Source of the DNA: Emticicia sp. C21
GTDB taxonomy: Bacteria; Bacteroidota; Bacteroidia; Cytophagales; Spirosomataceae
Direction of reading: 5' to 3'
DNA length: 64,000 bases
NCBI RefSeq assembly: GCF_003418935.1
Contig: NZ_QVMT01000004.1
Coordinates: 468,052 to 532,051, forward strand
Program-made: the position numbers and the translations under genes
Notes under the pieces: model-generated
Databases searched by the model: none
What the model was told of the DNA's origin: nothing
The model's input: only the letters and a program-made list of their open reading frames with translations
Shown: positions 51,544-60,365 of the stretch, piece by piece
How positions within the stretch are numbered: the first letter of the stretch is position 1
Layout of the letters: the number at the start of each line of letters is the position of its first letter

Positions 51544-51747
51544 TTATCCTTTTTTGTTATGCGTGTTTACACCTATAACGGAGTAAAGCGGGCAAAAACT
51601 TACAAGGCTGGTAATCAGGAAAATACTGGCTAAAGCCGCTGCTGAAATGCCCCATAACCCGGGCAATATATCAGTATAATACAAGCTTACTACAGCAAGG
51701 GCAACAATTATCCGAATCATACGGTCAATTTTACCAAGGTTTTTCAT
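51544..51747 (-). CDS. DUF2892 (YgaP-type) inner-membrane protein
   Basis: 67 residues with two transmembrane helices. The pattern KNLGKIDRMIRIIVALAVVS, then LPGLWGISAAALASIFLITS with SFCPLYSVIGVNT at the end is the DUF2892 signature, including the conserved C-P-L-Y. Members are often linked to rhodanese or sulfur metabolism genes. Here its co-directional neighbour is another small Cys-containing membrane protein 40 bp upstream, so the pair may form an operon concerned with sulfide or thiol chemistry (inference). Confidence 0.85.
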   Translation of the reverse strand: MKNLGKIDRMIRIIVALAVVSLYYTDILPGLWGISAAALASIFLITSLVSFCPLYSVIGVNTHNKKG

Positions 51748-51787
51748 GTTCTAGAAGTTAGTATATTGTTATTTGCTTGAAACAATT

Positions 51788-52006
51788 TTAAGAATCGTTG
51801 TCCTGACTTTTTTTGTCAGGCATTACAAAACCTTTCACTACATCTCCAATCACAAATCCAAAATAAGCACCAATAGGGATCATAGTCTGCCATTGTGATT
51901 TTAATGGGCAAGTACCTGTTATACAGCCTATTTCTTTCCAGTATATATATCCTCCTATTGCTCCTAAGCCTGTACCAATCCACGCTAAAAACTTGATGTA
52001 TTTCAT
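51788..52006 (-). CDS. DUF6132-like small membrane protein
   Basis: 72 residues: TM1 (LAWIGTGLGAIGGYIYW), a loop with GCITGTCPLKSQW, TM2 (MIPIGAYFGFVIGDVV) and an acidic tail. The GC-x-TGTCPLKS loop is the hallmark of DUF6132, often found next to YgaP/DUF2892, rhodanese or YeeE/YedE sulfur-transport genes. Its partnership with the DUF2892 gene 40 bp away fits that. The two cysteines face the same side in a two-helix hairpin and could carry sulfane sulfur (inference). Confidence 0.8.
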   Translation of the reverse strand: MKYIKFLAWIGTGLGAIGGYIYWKEIGCITGTCPLKSQWQTMIPIGAYFGFVIGDVVKGFVMPDKKSQDNDS

Positions 52007-52162
52007 ATGCGCTTGCTTTAGGTTCTTTTACCGAATATCAAAAGTCATCATTTTTTTTCAATTATCCCTGTTTTTGTTTAATAAAATAATAAAATAGTAC
52101 ACTTATTATTAAACATCATTAATAATTGAGCGAATATTGATTAAAAATACATGAAAGCTGTT

Positions 52163-52411
52163 TTACTTCTTAAAAATCGAAATGTTCATCATTCCTACTT
52201 TAGGCGAAAAAGAAGAGTTGTATTTGAGTTTGGACTTATCCAATAGGTTAGCGAAGCGTTTTAGTTTATCATGAATGATATCTCCGTAGATTTTAATCAT
52301 TAAGCAAATCTTGCAGTCACTTTCTATAATTTCCTGCGGACTGATTTCGCTTTTTTCCAGGGCATCCAATATCTGTGCCTGGAAGGCATCATTTGTGGCT
52401 TCTTTTTTCAT
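52163..52411 (-). CDS. small hypothetical protein with Cys pair
   Basis: 82 residues, basic, predicted soluble. Helix-forming start (EATNDAFQAQILDALEKSEI), a C-x-x-C (ESDCKICLMIKIYGDII), and a basic C-terminus ending NISIFKK. The C-x-x-C could bind a metal or be redox active. No family recognised. Start ATG at 52411. Placed alone between the DUF6132 gene and the divergent AraC-type gene; a role near the small Cys-containing membrane proteins is only positional. Confidence 0.5.
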   Translation of the reverse strand: MKKEATNDAFQAQILDALEKSEISPQEIIESDCKICLMIKIYGDIIHDKLKRFANLLDKSKLKYNSSFSPKVGMMNISIFKK

Positions 52412-52640
52412 GGCAATGGTTTTCTAATGGCTATAGGAGAATTTTCTTCCTGGCGATGTAAGTAAAGGTAGACAAAAAAATGTAAAAACCAAGCCAATCG
52501 GGATAAATCTATTATTAAGGTAGAGTTTTCTTATTAAAAGGTACTAAATAAATTTTCACTTGAAGTCTTTCTTACAGATTGTTAAAACTACTTTCAGATA
52601 ATTATTTTTTAATTTATATTGCTTGTCAAATTATTCTACG

Positions 52641-53453
52641 ATGTCTTCTTATCGCGCTTTTAAGCCAAACGACCTGCGTGGTACATTAAAGATGGCACAT
52701 CCTAAAGGCTATCTGGCTAATTTTGTGGAGTTTTTCTGGCAGTCAGAGTTTGCTACAGATGGAAGTGATTTTATTTATAGCTATGCTCTACCTAATTATT
52801 CAGGTTTATTGTCTTTTAATTTATGTCATTCAAGCTGGTACTCATTTGAATTAATCCAACAAAAAACTTACACTTTTAGTAATAGCAAAATATTTGGTTC
52901 ATTACCCCATTCATGCTTATGTAAGTATCCGAAAGGGCTTAAGCAAGCGGGAGTTAAACTAAAACCCGGTGCATTAAGCTTACTTTTAGGCATACCTGCT
53001 GAAGAGTTACAAGGTTTAAAAGCAGATATAGGTGACTTTTTCAGTACTGATTTATTGGAAGAGCAATTGAGTACAACTAATTCTTTTGCTGAACGAGTAA
53101 GGTATATGGAGGCCTTTTTTAATAAAAGCGTTCTTAACTCTTCTATCGATTATCGCTATCATCTAGTACAGGAAGCTTTAACCCGTTTTGATGCCTTTAT
53201 GCCGTTTGGGAATGCTATCCGGCAGATTGCAGAGGATTTATGTGTTACGCCAAAATCGCTGAACCGATATTTTATGCACTGGGTTGGAGTGCCCCCTAAA
53301 TGGTGTCTGAAAGTGCACCGTTTTACTAAAATGCTTGCAGCCTATCAGCAATTTTCTCATCATCTACCTTATGAGTTATACGGATACAACGACCATTCTC
53401 ATTTATATAAAGATGCAATTAATCTGACAGGGCGACCTATCACTCATTTATAG
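52641..53453 (+). CDS. AraC-family transcriptional regulator
   Basis: 270 residues from the ATG at 52641; an in-frame TTG at 52623 would add six. The N-terminal two thirds are an effector or sensor domain of the DUF6597 type (GYLANFVEFFWQSEF, GLKQAGVKLKPGALSLLLGI). The C-terminal third is an AraC helix-turn-helix pair: IRQIAEDLCVTPKSLNRYFM (first HTH) and YELYGYNDHSHLYKDAINLT, GRPITHL (second, the usual GYxDQSHFxxxFK-like motif with some drift). It could respond to a small molecule; targets unknown. The downstream nucleotidyltransferase gene 96 bp away may be a target. Confidence 0.85.
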   Translation: MSSYRAFKPNDLRGTLKMAHPKGYLANFVEFFWQSEFATDGSDFIYSYALPNYSGLLSFNLCHSSWYSFELIQQKTYTFSNSKIFGSLPHSCLCKYPKGLKQAGVKLKPGALSLLLGIPAEELQGLKADIGDFFSTDLLEEQLSTTNSFAERVRYMEAFFNKSVLNSSIDYRYHLVQEALTRFDAFMPFGNAIRQIAEDLCVTPKSLNRYFMHWVGVPPKWCLKVHRFTKMLAAYQQFSHHLPYELYGYNDHSHLYKDAINLTGRPITHL

Positions 53454-53548
53454 TCAGATTGTCCGATTTTTACACAAGTGTTCCCCAAAGCTTTTTTACT
53501 TTTGTAGGAATTTTTGACGAGTAATTATTGGAAAAATCATTCCAGCAT

Positions 53549-54343
53549 ATGACATCATCTACAATTTTCGATTCATTTATTCAGCGAGTGATTGGCGTTA
53601 TAGAAAAATCGCCTGATATGATAGGATTGGCAGTGGCAGGTTCGTGGATAACAAAAGAAACAGATGCCTTTTCTGATTTAGATTTAATACTGGTATCAGA
53701 GAACAATATCTCTCAAGACCCGGCTCAGATGAAAGCAATTGCCAATCAATTCGGCACAATACTTTCGGCATTCACAGGCGAGCATGTAGGCGAGCTAAGG
53801 GTATTGATTTGCCTATATGATGAGCCTCTGTTACACGTTGATCTGAAGTTTCTTTTACCGGACGAATTTTATGCAAGGGTAGAAAACCCGTTAGTCGTTT
53901 GGGAAAGAGAAAACCGATTAACAGAAATTATCAGACAAACTACATCAAATTGGCCTTATCCTGATTATCAATGGATTGAGGACCGTTTCTGGGTATGGAT
54001 CCATTATGCTACTTTAAAAATAGGCAGGGGTGAATTATTTGAAACCCTTGACTTTATTTCGTTCCTGCGTACTATGGTGTTAGGCCCTTTACTGCTAATC
54101 AAAAACGGACATCAGCCCAGAGGTGTCAGGAAACTGGAAACTAAACTTTCTGCTACTGACCTGGCCGCCATACAAGAAACAGTAGCCACTTTGGACAAAA
54201 AAAGCCTGGTTACAGCTTTATGGAAATGTATATCGATTTATGAAGATTTACGCACACATTTGTTCAATGATTCTATTGAGTTAAAACCAGAAGCAGAAAA
54301 ACGAGTGAAAGAATATTTACATTTGACAGCCAAATCTACCTAG
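53549..54343 (+). CDS. Pol-beta-fold nucleotidyltransferase (aminoglycoside 6-adenylyltransferase-like)
   Basis: 264 residues from the ATG at 53549; an upstream TTG at 53528 would add seven. The active-site motif AGSWITKETDAFSDLDLILV has the GS-x-x-(D)-D-x-D pattern of minimal nucleotidyltransferases. The following YDEPLLHVDLKFLLPDEF supplies a third Asp. A C-terminal helical region (RFWVWIHYATLKIGRGELFE) resembles the aminoglycoside adenylyltransferase group, often misannotated as a transporter. It may adenylylate a small molecule or a protein; resistance is not shown. The stop codon begins a 15-bp palindrome TAGGTAA-T-TTACCTA. Confidence 0.8.
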   Translation: MTSSTIFDSFIQRVIGVIEKSPDMIGLAVAGSWITKETDAFSDLDLILVSENNISQDPAQMKAIANQFGTILSAFTGEHVGELRVLICLYDEPLLHVDLKFLLPDEFYARVENPLVVWERENRLTEIIRQTTSNWPYPDYQWIEDRFWVWIHYATLKIGRGELFETLDFISFLRTMVLGPLLLIKNGHQPRGVRKLETKLSATDLAAIQETVATLDKKSLVTALWKCISIYEDLRTHLFNDSIELKPEAEKRVKEYLHLTAKST

Positions 54344-54378
54344 GTAATTTACCTATCTTTATTGCAAAATAAGGATAC

Positions 54379-54768
54379 ATGACTATACCCACCGACAGAC
54401 CCATTTATGAGGGAGAAATTGCTACCTATTGGTTTGATGAAAACATACTGGTTTCTTTATCTAAAAGTCCTAAGCGCACGGTAGAGAATATCAGCGGCAA
54501 CGTGGTTTTGGTGAAAAAGATAACCAATAACACACCTGTGCCTTTACTCATCTACTTATCAGACTCTCCTGTGCCCGACAAAGCCACCCGTCAGTTTTCA
54601 ACTCAGCAGATACCTGTTATTTATTCTGCGATGGCTATGGTATCGAAGCCCGGCTTGTCTAAGTTTATCATGAATATTTTATTTAGCCTGAAACCTCCGC
54701 CAATTCCGATGAAAAGTTTTTCAGATGTTCAAGAGGCCAGGGAATGGTTGTTATCTTTGTCGAAATGA
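54379..54768 (+). CDS. DUF7793/STAS-like small protein
   Basis: 129 residues. The segments ATYWFDENILVSLSKSPKRT, VENISGNVVLVKKITN and PVPLLIYLSDSPVPDKATRQ, then AMAMVSKPGLSKFIMNILF match a common Bacteroidota family (DUF7793, SpoIIAA/STAS-like fold). Function unknown; the alternating strands and helices suit a regulatory binding domain. It overlaps the next start by ATGA, so the two are translated together. A TATCTTTA -7-like element at ~54354 precedes it. Confidence 0.8.
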   Translation: MTIPTDRPIYEGEIATYWFDENILVSLSKSPKRTVENISGNVVLVKKITNNTPVPLLIYLSDSPVPDKATRQFSTQQIPVIYSAMAMVSKPGLSKFIMNILFSLKPPPIPMKSFSDVQEAREWLLSLSK

Positions 54769-55727
54769 TTAATCTAGCTACCATACCCCTTTTTCAGAAA
54801 CTTCATAACTCACAGAATATACTACTCTCTGGTGCGGGAGGTGGCTTTGATATTTACTGTGGTTTACCTCTTTACTTTGCCTTAAAAGCTCAGGGGAAGA
54901 ATGTAATTTTAAGTAATTTGTCGTTTACCTTGCTTTCAAATACTTCTGCTACTGAAGTATTTCCCTCGTGCTGGCAAGTGAAAGCAACTAATCAGGTTTT
55001 GAATGGTTATAATTATTTTCCTGAGAAGTATCTCGCAGAATGGTTCTTACAGCAGGGCGAGTTGCTTACAATATATGGTTTTGAAAAAACAGGAGCTAAT
55101 ACCTTAAAAAATGCCTTTAACTTTATTAAAGACAAACACCAGATTGATACAGTGATTCTTATAGATGGTGGAACAGATAGCCTTTTACATGGTGATGAGG
55201 AAGAACTTGGCACACCCACCGAAGATAGTTGCTCTTTGGCAGGAGCTTTTTGCTCTGCTATTCCCAATAAATTCTTAGTATGCCTGGGCTTTGGTGTAGA
55301 CCATTATCATGGGGTTTCACATTATTTGTTTCTTGAAAACGTAGCCACTCTTATACGAACCGGGGGGTTCTTAGGTACTTTTCAATTAATGAAAGAAATG
55401 ACCGAATTTGAAAAGTACAAGCAGGCAGTAATTTATGCTAATGGACGGATGAGACTACATCCCAGCATTGTATCTAATTCTATTATAAGTGCCATTGAGG
55501 GGAAACACGGTGATCATCATGAAACAGAAAGAACCAAGGGGAGTGAATTGTGGATTAATCCACTAATGGGTATGTATTGGTGTTTTCAGTTAGAACAAGT
55601 TATAGAGCAACTCTTATACTTCGATTTTATCAAATCTTCTAATACATTTAACGAATTAAAAGATGGATTAGCTGAATTCAGACACACACTTACCGATTTT
55701 CGGGATAATAGAAAGATGCCCATCTGA
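54765..55727 (+). CDS. DUF1152 protein
   Basis: 320 residues from the ATG at 54765, which overlaps the upstream stop by 4 bp (ATGA); a longer start at 54744 is less likely. The Rossmann-like start LLSGAGGGFDIYCGLPLYFA and the segment DTVILIDGGTDSLLHGDEEE with GTPTEDSCSLAG define DUF1152. It probably binds a nucleotide or phosphate (GAGGGFD) and a metal (DGGTD...GDE), and C-terminal motifs include MRLHPSIVSN. No enzyme activity is established. Its coupling to the DUF7793 protein is the main hint at function. Confidence 0.85.
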   Translation: MINLATIPLFQKLHNSQNILLSGAGGGFDIYCGLPLYFALKAQGKNVILSNLSFTLLSNTSATEVFPSCWQVKATNQVLNGYNYFPEKYLAEWFLQQGELLTIYGFEKTGANTLKNAFNFIKDKHQIDTVILIDGGTDSLLHGDEEELGTPTEDSCSLAGAFCSAIPNKFLVCLGFGVDHYHGVSHYLFLENVATLIRTGGFLGTFQLMKEMTEFEKYKQAVIYANGRMRLHPSIVSNSIISAIEGKHGDHHETERTKGSELWINPLMGMYWCFQLEQVIEQLLYFDFIKSSNTFNELKDGLAEFRHTLTDFRDNRKMPI

Positions 55728-55733
55728 CCAAAA

Positions 55734-55758
55734 ATAAAAAAGCCCCTTTACAGGGGCT
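55734..55758 (-). terminator. terminator of the LytTR two-component operon
   Basis: AGCCCCT (55741-55747) pairs with AGGGGCT (55752-55758), TTAC loop, followed on the minus strand by TTTTTTATTTTT. It lies between convergent genes, ~110 bp from the response-regulator stop and 14 bp from the DUF1152 stop. Confidence 0.75.
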
Positions 55759-55869
55759 TAAGGTATATTTAGGTAATAAGGTATTTTATCTGAATACTAT
55801 ATAGGTTGTGTTTATTGTTATAACAACTATTGTCGTTATTTGGTTCCTTTACTTATTTTTTGCCAAACC

Positions 55870-56610
55870 TTAGGGTGTTCTTATTACCGCCAGCTTCTTC
55901 ATTAGTTCTGTTTTATTACTTTCGGGTATCTGAATCGGGCTTTCCTGATTTCTCATATATAAATGGTCTCGCTCTATACGCTCTATACAATTCAGATTAA
56001 TAAGTAAAGATCTTGATAAACGATAGAAGTTAGACGTAGAAAAATACTGCGCCAGATGCCCCAGATTCATCGAAAATAAATAGGGACTAACTTCATTTAT
56101 CAGATAAACTTTCACATAAGAGCCATCGGCTTTCAGATATAGCACATCCTGCTTACTGAGCTTTTTCAGGCCCTTATCAAAAGGCAGAAAAATAGTTTCG
56201 GCCATTACAGGATTAGGGCTAGCTGAAGTAGTAGCTTTGTAGTTATGATAAGCTAATTCTATTTGCAGGGCTAGTTCATTATGGCGGAATGGCTTCAACA
56301 GATAAGCTGCCGGTGAAGTATCTTTAGCCCGCTGAAAAGTCTGGCTTTCAGAATTAGCAGTCAGGTAAATAATGGGCATTGGGTGTAGTTTCACCAATTC
56401 AGCAGCTGTCTGCACTCCGTCATGAGTTGAGCCTCTCAGCATAACATCGACGATACCTATATCGGGCAATTGTTTTTTTAGAGAAACAATGGCTTCTTCA
56501 GAGTTTCTTGCTATTCCAGTAATGGTGTGGCCTGCTTTTTCTAGCGTTTCTTTAATATCTGTTCCTGTCATTACTTCATCTTCTACAATCAATATTTTTA
56601 GTGCACTCAT
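55870..56610 (-). CDS. LytTR-family response regulator
   Basis: 246 residues. Receiver domain 1-120: acidic pocket VEDE (~9-12), phospho-acceptor D55 in DIGIVDVMLRG, and the signalling Lys in AAYLLKPFRHNE. A linker leads to a LytTR DNA-binding domain (~140-240) with KQDVLYLKADGSYVKVYLI and FYRLSRSLLINLNCIERIER. It acts as a cytoplasmic transcription factor controlled by the histidine kinase whose gene overlaps its start by 4 bp. Target genes unknown; LytTR sites are direct repeats that should be sought upstream of its own operon. Confidence 0.93.
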   Translation of the reverse strand: MSALKILIVEDEVMTGTDIKETLEKAGHTITGIARNSEEAIVSLKKQLPDIGIVDVMLRGSTHDGVQTAAELVKLHPMPIIYLTANSESQTFQRAKDTSPAAYLLKPFRHNELALQIELAYHNYKATTSASPNPVMAETIFLPFDKGLKKLSKQDVLYLKADGSYVKVYLINEVSPYLFSMNLGHLAQYFSTSNFYRLSRSLLINLNCIERIERDHLYMRNQESPIQIPESNKTELMKKLAVIRTP

Positions 56611-58352
56611 AACAAAACGTCAGGTTTAAATTTCATGGTAAAGGTTGTGCCAGCAGAAAAGTTAAAGTTGTATGTACCCCGCATTTGCGCGACTTGCATC
56701 TGAATTAGTTTCATACCGAATGATTGCTTAACTGCTCCAACTAATAAATTGTTTTTCAGGCCTGGGCCATTATCTGCTATAGTCAATTCCAATTCGTCTT
56801 TTTCCTTATCACAAACTATAGTCAGGCGAGGATCTGGATTGTCAGGAAAAGCGTATTTACAGGCATTTGTTATTAACTCGGTAATAATTAAACCAACAGG
56901 TAAGGCCTGGTCGGCATTTAATTTCACAGGAATAACCTTATAATCTAATTCAACGTGCATATAGCCAAATGTCTGCAATACTACCTCTGCTATCTCTCTA
57001 ATAAAATCGGCTAGATTAATAACAGCCAGCTCTTCTTTATCATATAATCTTCGATGGAGAATGGCCATTGATTCGATTCGAAGCAGGTTATTCTCTGTGG
57101 CTTGTTTGCTTGCAGCATCAGAAAACTGATTAGCTTGTAGGCTAAGAAGACTTGAAACTAATTGTAAATTATTCTTCACCCTATGATTTTGTTCCCTTAT
57201 TAATACCTCATTACGCTGGCTGATTTGTTGATTCTTACGTGATAATTGGTAATAAAAGAAACCAAGTCCAGCCGTTAATAGAAATAAAGCCGCAAGTGTG
57301 CGTAAAAACAATTGTTGAGTGCGTGAATTTTCGTTCGATAAGGCTAATTCTTCATTCTTTTTTGTCAGTAATGCTTCTTTCTTCTGAGTTTCATATTCAA
57401 TCTCTAATCGGGTAATGGCTCCCTCTTGGTCAGCCATTAATTCTTTTCTCTCCAGATCCTTTAGAATCTCTAAATGTATAAAGGCCTTTTCCCATTGTTT
57501 TGTGGCTTTGTAATAATTTACATAAGAGGTTTCCAGACTCCGAAGCCAGGCGTAATGATGAAGATGTTGTTTCTCATAAAATTGTTGTATCTGTTTGAGA
57601 ATATCCGGTACCTTTTCAGGCTGATTAAAAGTCAGATAAGCTGAGGCTAAAAACAGCATGGCTGATACTCTTTCATTATCTTCTTTCAGGCGGGCGAACT
57701 CATTATAAGCATGCTGAAAGTAGGTAATGGCTCTAGGGTCTTTTTTTAATACCAGTAGCTTTCCTAATGAGATTTGTATATTAGCCCATCCAATGGAATC
57801 TTTTAATTGGATAGCTAGTAATTCGGCTTTTTTCTGATAAAAGAATGCAGAGTCTATATTGAATTGTATGTTTTTAGATGGTTGTACTCTATTTTTTAAG
57901 GATTCATCAACATATAACTCACCCAAACTTGAATAAGTGCGCATCAGTCCTGCATTTGATTTGGCTCGCTTAAAAATACCTTCTGCTATTTTTAACTGCT
58001 GGAAAGCCTCATCGAAATGCCCCTGCCTTTGTTCTTTTTCTTTTATTCTGATGTGTAAACGACCCAATTCGTAGGAATCACCGAATTTTTCCTGTATTCG
58101 GAGCGATTTCATAAACCATACGTGAGAAGTGAGAAAATTTCCGGCGCTTAATTCAATTTTACCTAATAAATAATACCCCTCTGCTATCTGCAGAGAGTCT
58201 TTTTTCAGGATGGCTACTTTTAAAACACTATCTGCATAAGCTATTTTTCTGATATGCTCAGCAGAATAGATCGTTTTCTGTGCAACAACCGCACGTAATC
58301 CTGTAAACAAACTTATGACTGTTATTAAATAAAAGACTTTATAGGGTGGCAT
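56607..58352 (-). CDS. TPR-containing sensor histidine kinase (HisKA_2 type)
   Basis: 581 residues from the ATG at 58352, chosen for its signal peptide (MPPYKVFYLITVISLFTGLR); a frame upstream to 58421 has no such feature. The periplasmic part (~30-335) is made of TPR helices (IAEGYYLLGKIELSAGNFLT, MRTYSSLGELYVDESL). One TM helix (TLAALFLLTAGLGFFYYQLS, ~345-365) is followed by HisKA_2 with H390 in NHRVKNNLQLVSSLL and the HATPase: N box ELITNACKYAF, G1 DNGPGL, G2 SFGMKLIQMQ. It signals to the LytTR regulator with which it overlaps (ATGA). The stimulus may be a protein or peptide captured by the TPRs. Confidence 0.93.
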   Translation of the reverse strand: MPPYKVFYLITVISLFTGLRAVVAQKTIYSAEHIRKIAYADSVLKVAILKKDSLQIAEGYYLLGKIELSAGNFLTSHVWFMKSLRIQEKFGDSYELGRLHIRIKEKEQRQGHFDEAFQQLKIAEGIFKRAKSNAGLMRTYSSLGELYVDESLKNRVQPSKNIQFNIDSAFFYQKKAELLAIQLKDSIGWANIQISLGKLLVLKKDPRAITYFQHAYNEFARLKEDNERVSAMLFLASAYLTFNQPEKVPDILKQIQQFYEKQHLHHYAWLRSLETSYVNYYKATKQWEKAFIHLEILKDLERKELMADQEGAITRLEIEYETQKKEALLTKKNEELALSNENSRTQQLFLRTLAALFLLTAGLGFFYYQLSRKNQQISQRNEVLIREQNHRVKNNLQLVSSLLSLQANQFSDAASKQATENNLLRIESMAILHRRLYDKEELAVINLADFIREIAEVVLQTFGYMHVELDYKVIPVKLNADQALPVGLIITELITNACKYAFPDNPDPRLTIVCDKEKDELELTIADNGPGLKNNLLVGAVKQSFGMKLIQMQVAQMRGTYNFNFSAGTTFTMKFKPDVLL

Positions 58353-58666
58353 GAAAAAGGAATTACTAGCCAAAGCTAAAGAAAAAAAATGAAGGAAAAT
58401 ATCTTCATCTGGAAAAACCATAATTTGGCAAAGTAATGAAACGACTTCACAAAGTATCAGTTGACTGACATGCTTTTGTTGATGTATTTTCGGGCATCCA
58501 AACTATAGAACCCAAAAAAACAGCTGTACTAAAGTCATTAATTATCCCACTCTTTTTTATAAAAAGCCAAGAATCAGAAAACGGAATTGTGTACTCAGGA
58601 ACGAGGTATTAATTATAGCATTATTCATTTGATTAAGATAGGCCTACCATCTATTATAAGGAAAAA

Positions 58667-58856
58667 TCGCTACGTTTAATTATTTCTCAATCAGATAAAA
58701 TAATTTCATTTTATATACTAACAAATACAGCTTTATTAAAATTAACGCTGGAAAAATTGCGCTAATAAGGCAAAGAGTATGTCTTTATTGCGGTGACTAA
58801 ACTTTATCTAATTTTATTAAGGCCTTGATGCAGTGATGTATCAAGGTTTTTATTTT
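58667..58856 (+). ncRNA. candidate small RNA with orphan terminator
   Basis: The 540-bp gap 58353-58892 contains no gene, but on the plus strand it has a strong intrinsic terminator: CCTTGATGCA (58823-58832), GUGA tetraloop, TGTATCAAGG (58837-58846, one G-U pair), then TTTTTATTTT. No plus-strand gene precedes it. Upstream, TTGATT and TATTAT (58630-58658) stand exactly 17 bp apart, a sigma-70-like promoter. A further stem, roughly GCGCTAATAA... with TTATTGCG at ~58758-58792, lies between. A ~190-nt transcript would result; size resembles 6S RNA but the fold was not computed. Confidence 0.35.
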
Positions 58857-58892
58857 GTCATCTAAAAGTCGAGCTAAATGAAATGATAAGAT

Positions 58893-60236
58893 TTAATTAT
58901 TGATTATCTCTCTCGCCACCCTTTCGCCAGAAAGAATCGCCCCTTCCATATACCCATTCCAGACATCTGATGTTTCAGTACCTGACCAGTGGATATTGCC
59001 CACAGGTTCACGAAGAGTTTTTCCGACTGACGTCCATACGCCTGGTGGCATCAATCCGGCATAGCAACCACGGGTAAATTCTTCTTCTGTCCAACTGTGA
59101 TCCAGATATTTAATTGGGTTGCGAGCCTTTTCTCCATAAAATCTGACAAATGTATCTAAGACAGAAGCCTTACGGGCTTCGGGTGAGAGTTGTGCAAAAT
59201 CTTTGGCCTGATTGCCTAATACAAAACCCATCATAATGCCTTTGCTTTCATCTTTTGGCGAATTATCGAAAGTAACCGTCACGTAACCTTTATCAGTAGC
59301 TGACAAGCCATTTAGTCCTTCTTCCCGCCAGAATGGCTTATCATAAATAGCATACGTTTTCCAGACGGTACCCATTGGCATCCGTTGCGTCAGTTGTTCC
59401 CGATTGGCTGGCATTGATGGTGAATAATGAATAAGCCCGGCAAGTACAGGTGGTAAAGCCACTATTACTTTTTTGGCTGTTAGCTCAAAATCATCTCCTT
59501 TTACTGTCACCAGATTATCTTGCTGACTGATAGCACGCACCACACTATTTAGCCGGATATGTTCTTTAAAGGTTTCTGCTAATCTCAATGCAGGCTGAGA
59601 AGCCCCACCAACCAGTCTTTCTTCCTGCGCTCCGTTTTTTACATTCATCAAGGTATCTAAATCCCTGCACGACTTGGTATAAAACAGGGCATGGAGCATT
59701 GAAATTTCGTTAGGATCAGCTGCCCAGATGGCTTCTGCGGCTAACTTAAACATTACCTTGGCTGTTTTGAACGACATCTGTTTGTCCATCCAGGTTGCCA
59801 GTGTTATCGAATCATAATATGCAGCATTGGGAGTATTCCAGGGGTTTTGCAAATCGACTGTCTTAGCCAATTTATTCATGCGCTTAATAGCAAAATCCAG
59901 ACTCAACAAAGCCCCAATCGGCAAAGGCGGAATGATTCCTTTATAATGTTTCAGTTTATTATTATAGAGCAAGGTACTTTTTCCCTCATCATAGGTCGGG
60001 AAAGTCTGTACGCCAAACTCTTTCGCCAAAGCATACATTCTATCCTGCGTTGGCCCTACCCATGCTGCCCCTAAATCTACGTAGCTTCCATCTTCAAAAT
60101 GTTGTGTGTGTACCCGCCCCCCTACCCTGTCGCGGGCTTCTAATAAGATTACTTTTTTACCTGCTTTGATTAATTCACGGGTAGCAGTGAGTCCGGCATA
60201 GCCGGCTCCGATAATGATGGTATCGTAGGTTTGCAT
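58893..60236 (-). CDS. flavin-containing monoamine-oxidase-type amine oxidase
   Basis: 447 residues from the ATG at 60236, which places the FAD-binding strand at the N-terminus (YDTIIIGAGYAGLTATREL); the ATG at 60338 would add 34 residues without homologous sense. GARDRVGGRV-like motif in KVILLEARDRVGGRVHTQHF, substrate-domain TWMDKQMSF, and the C-terminal FAD motif NIHWSGTETSDVWNGYMEGA, ILSGERVARE, are all typical of the amine-oxidase family. No Cys for covalent flavin is at the usual C-terminal place, so FAD is probably bound non-covalently. It oxidises primary or polyamines to aldehydes with H2O2 release; the precise substrate is unknown. Confidence 0.9.
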   Translation of the reverse strand: MQTYDTIIIGAGYAGLTATRELIKAGKKVILLEARDRVGGRVHTQHFEDGSYVDLGAAWVGPTQDRMYALAKEFGVQTFPTYDEGKSTLLYNNKLKHYKGIIPPLPIGALLSLDFAIKRMNKLAKTVDLQNPWNTPNAAYYDSITLATWMDKQMSFKTAKVMFKLAAEAIWAADPNEISMLHALFYTKSCRDLDTLMNVKNGAQEERLVGGASQPALRLAETFKEHIRLNSVVRAISQQDNLVTVKGDDFELTAKKVIVALPPVLAGLIHYSPSMPANREQLTQRMPMGTVWKTYAIYDKPFWREEGLNGLSATDKGYVTVTFDNSPKDESKGIMMGFVLGNQAKDFAQLSPEARKASVLDTFVRFYGEKARNPIKYLDHSWTEEEFTRGCYAGLMPPGVWTSVGKTLREPVGNIHWSGTETSDVWNGYMEGAILSGERVAREIINN

Positions 60237-60365
60237 ATAGGTTAAACGATTGAAGACGTGTCCCGAATTTGAGTATTTTATTTTTCTCCACAAAAAAATT
60301 GAGAATCTTTTATGGAAAATTTTCAATGCCTGCATCAATCAAGCAAAAACCTAATTTTTGCATCT

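Noticed and set aside
53549..54343. aminoglycoside resistance gene
   Set aside because: The fold and motif fit an adenylyltransferase, but substrate-specific residues cannot be judged by eye and many relatives are not resistance enzymes.
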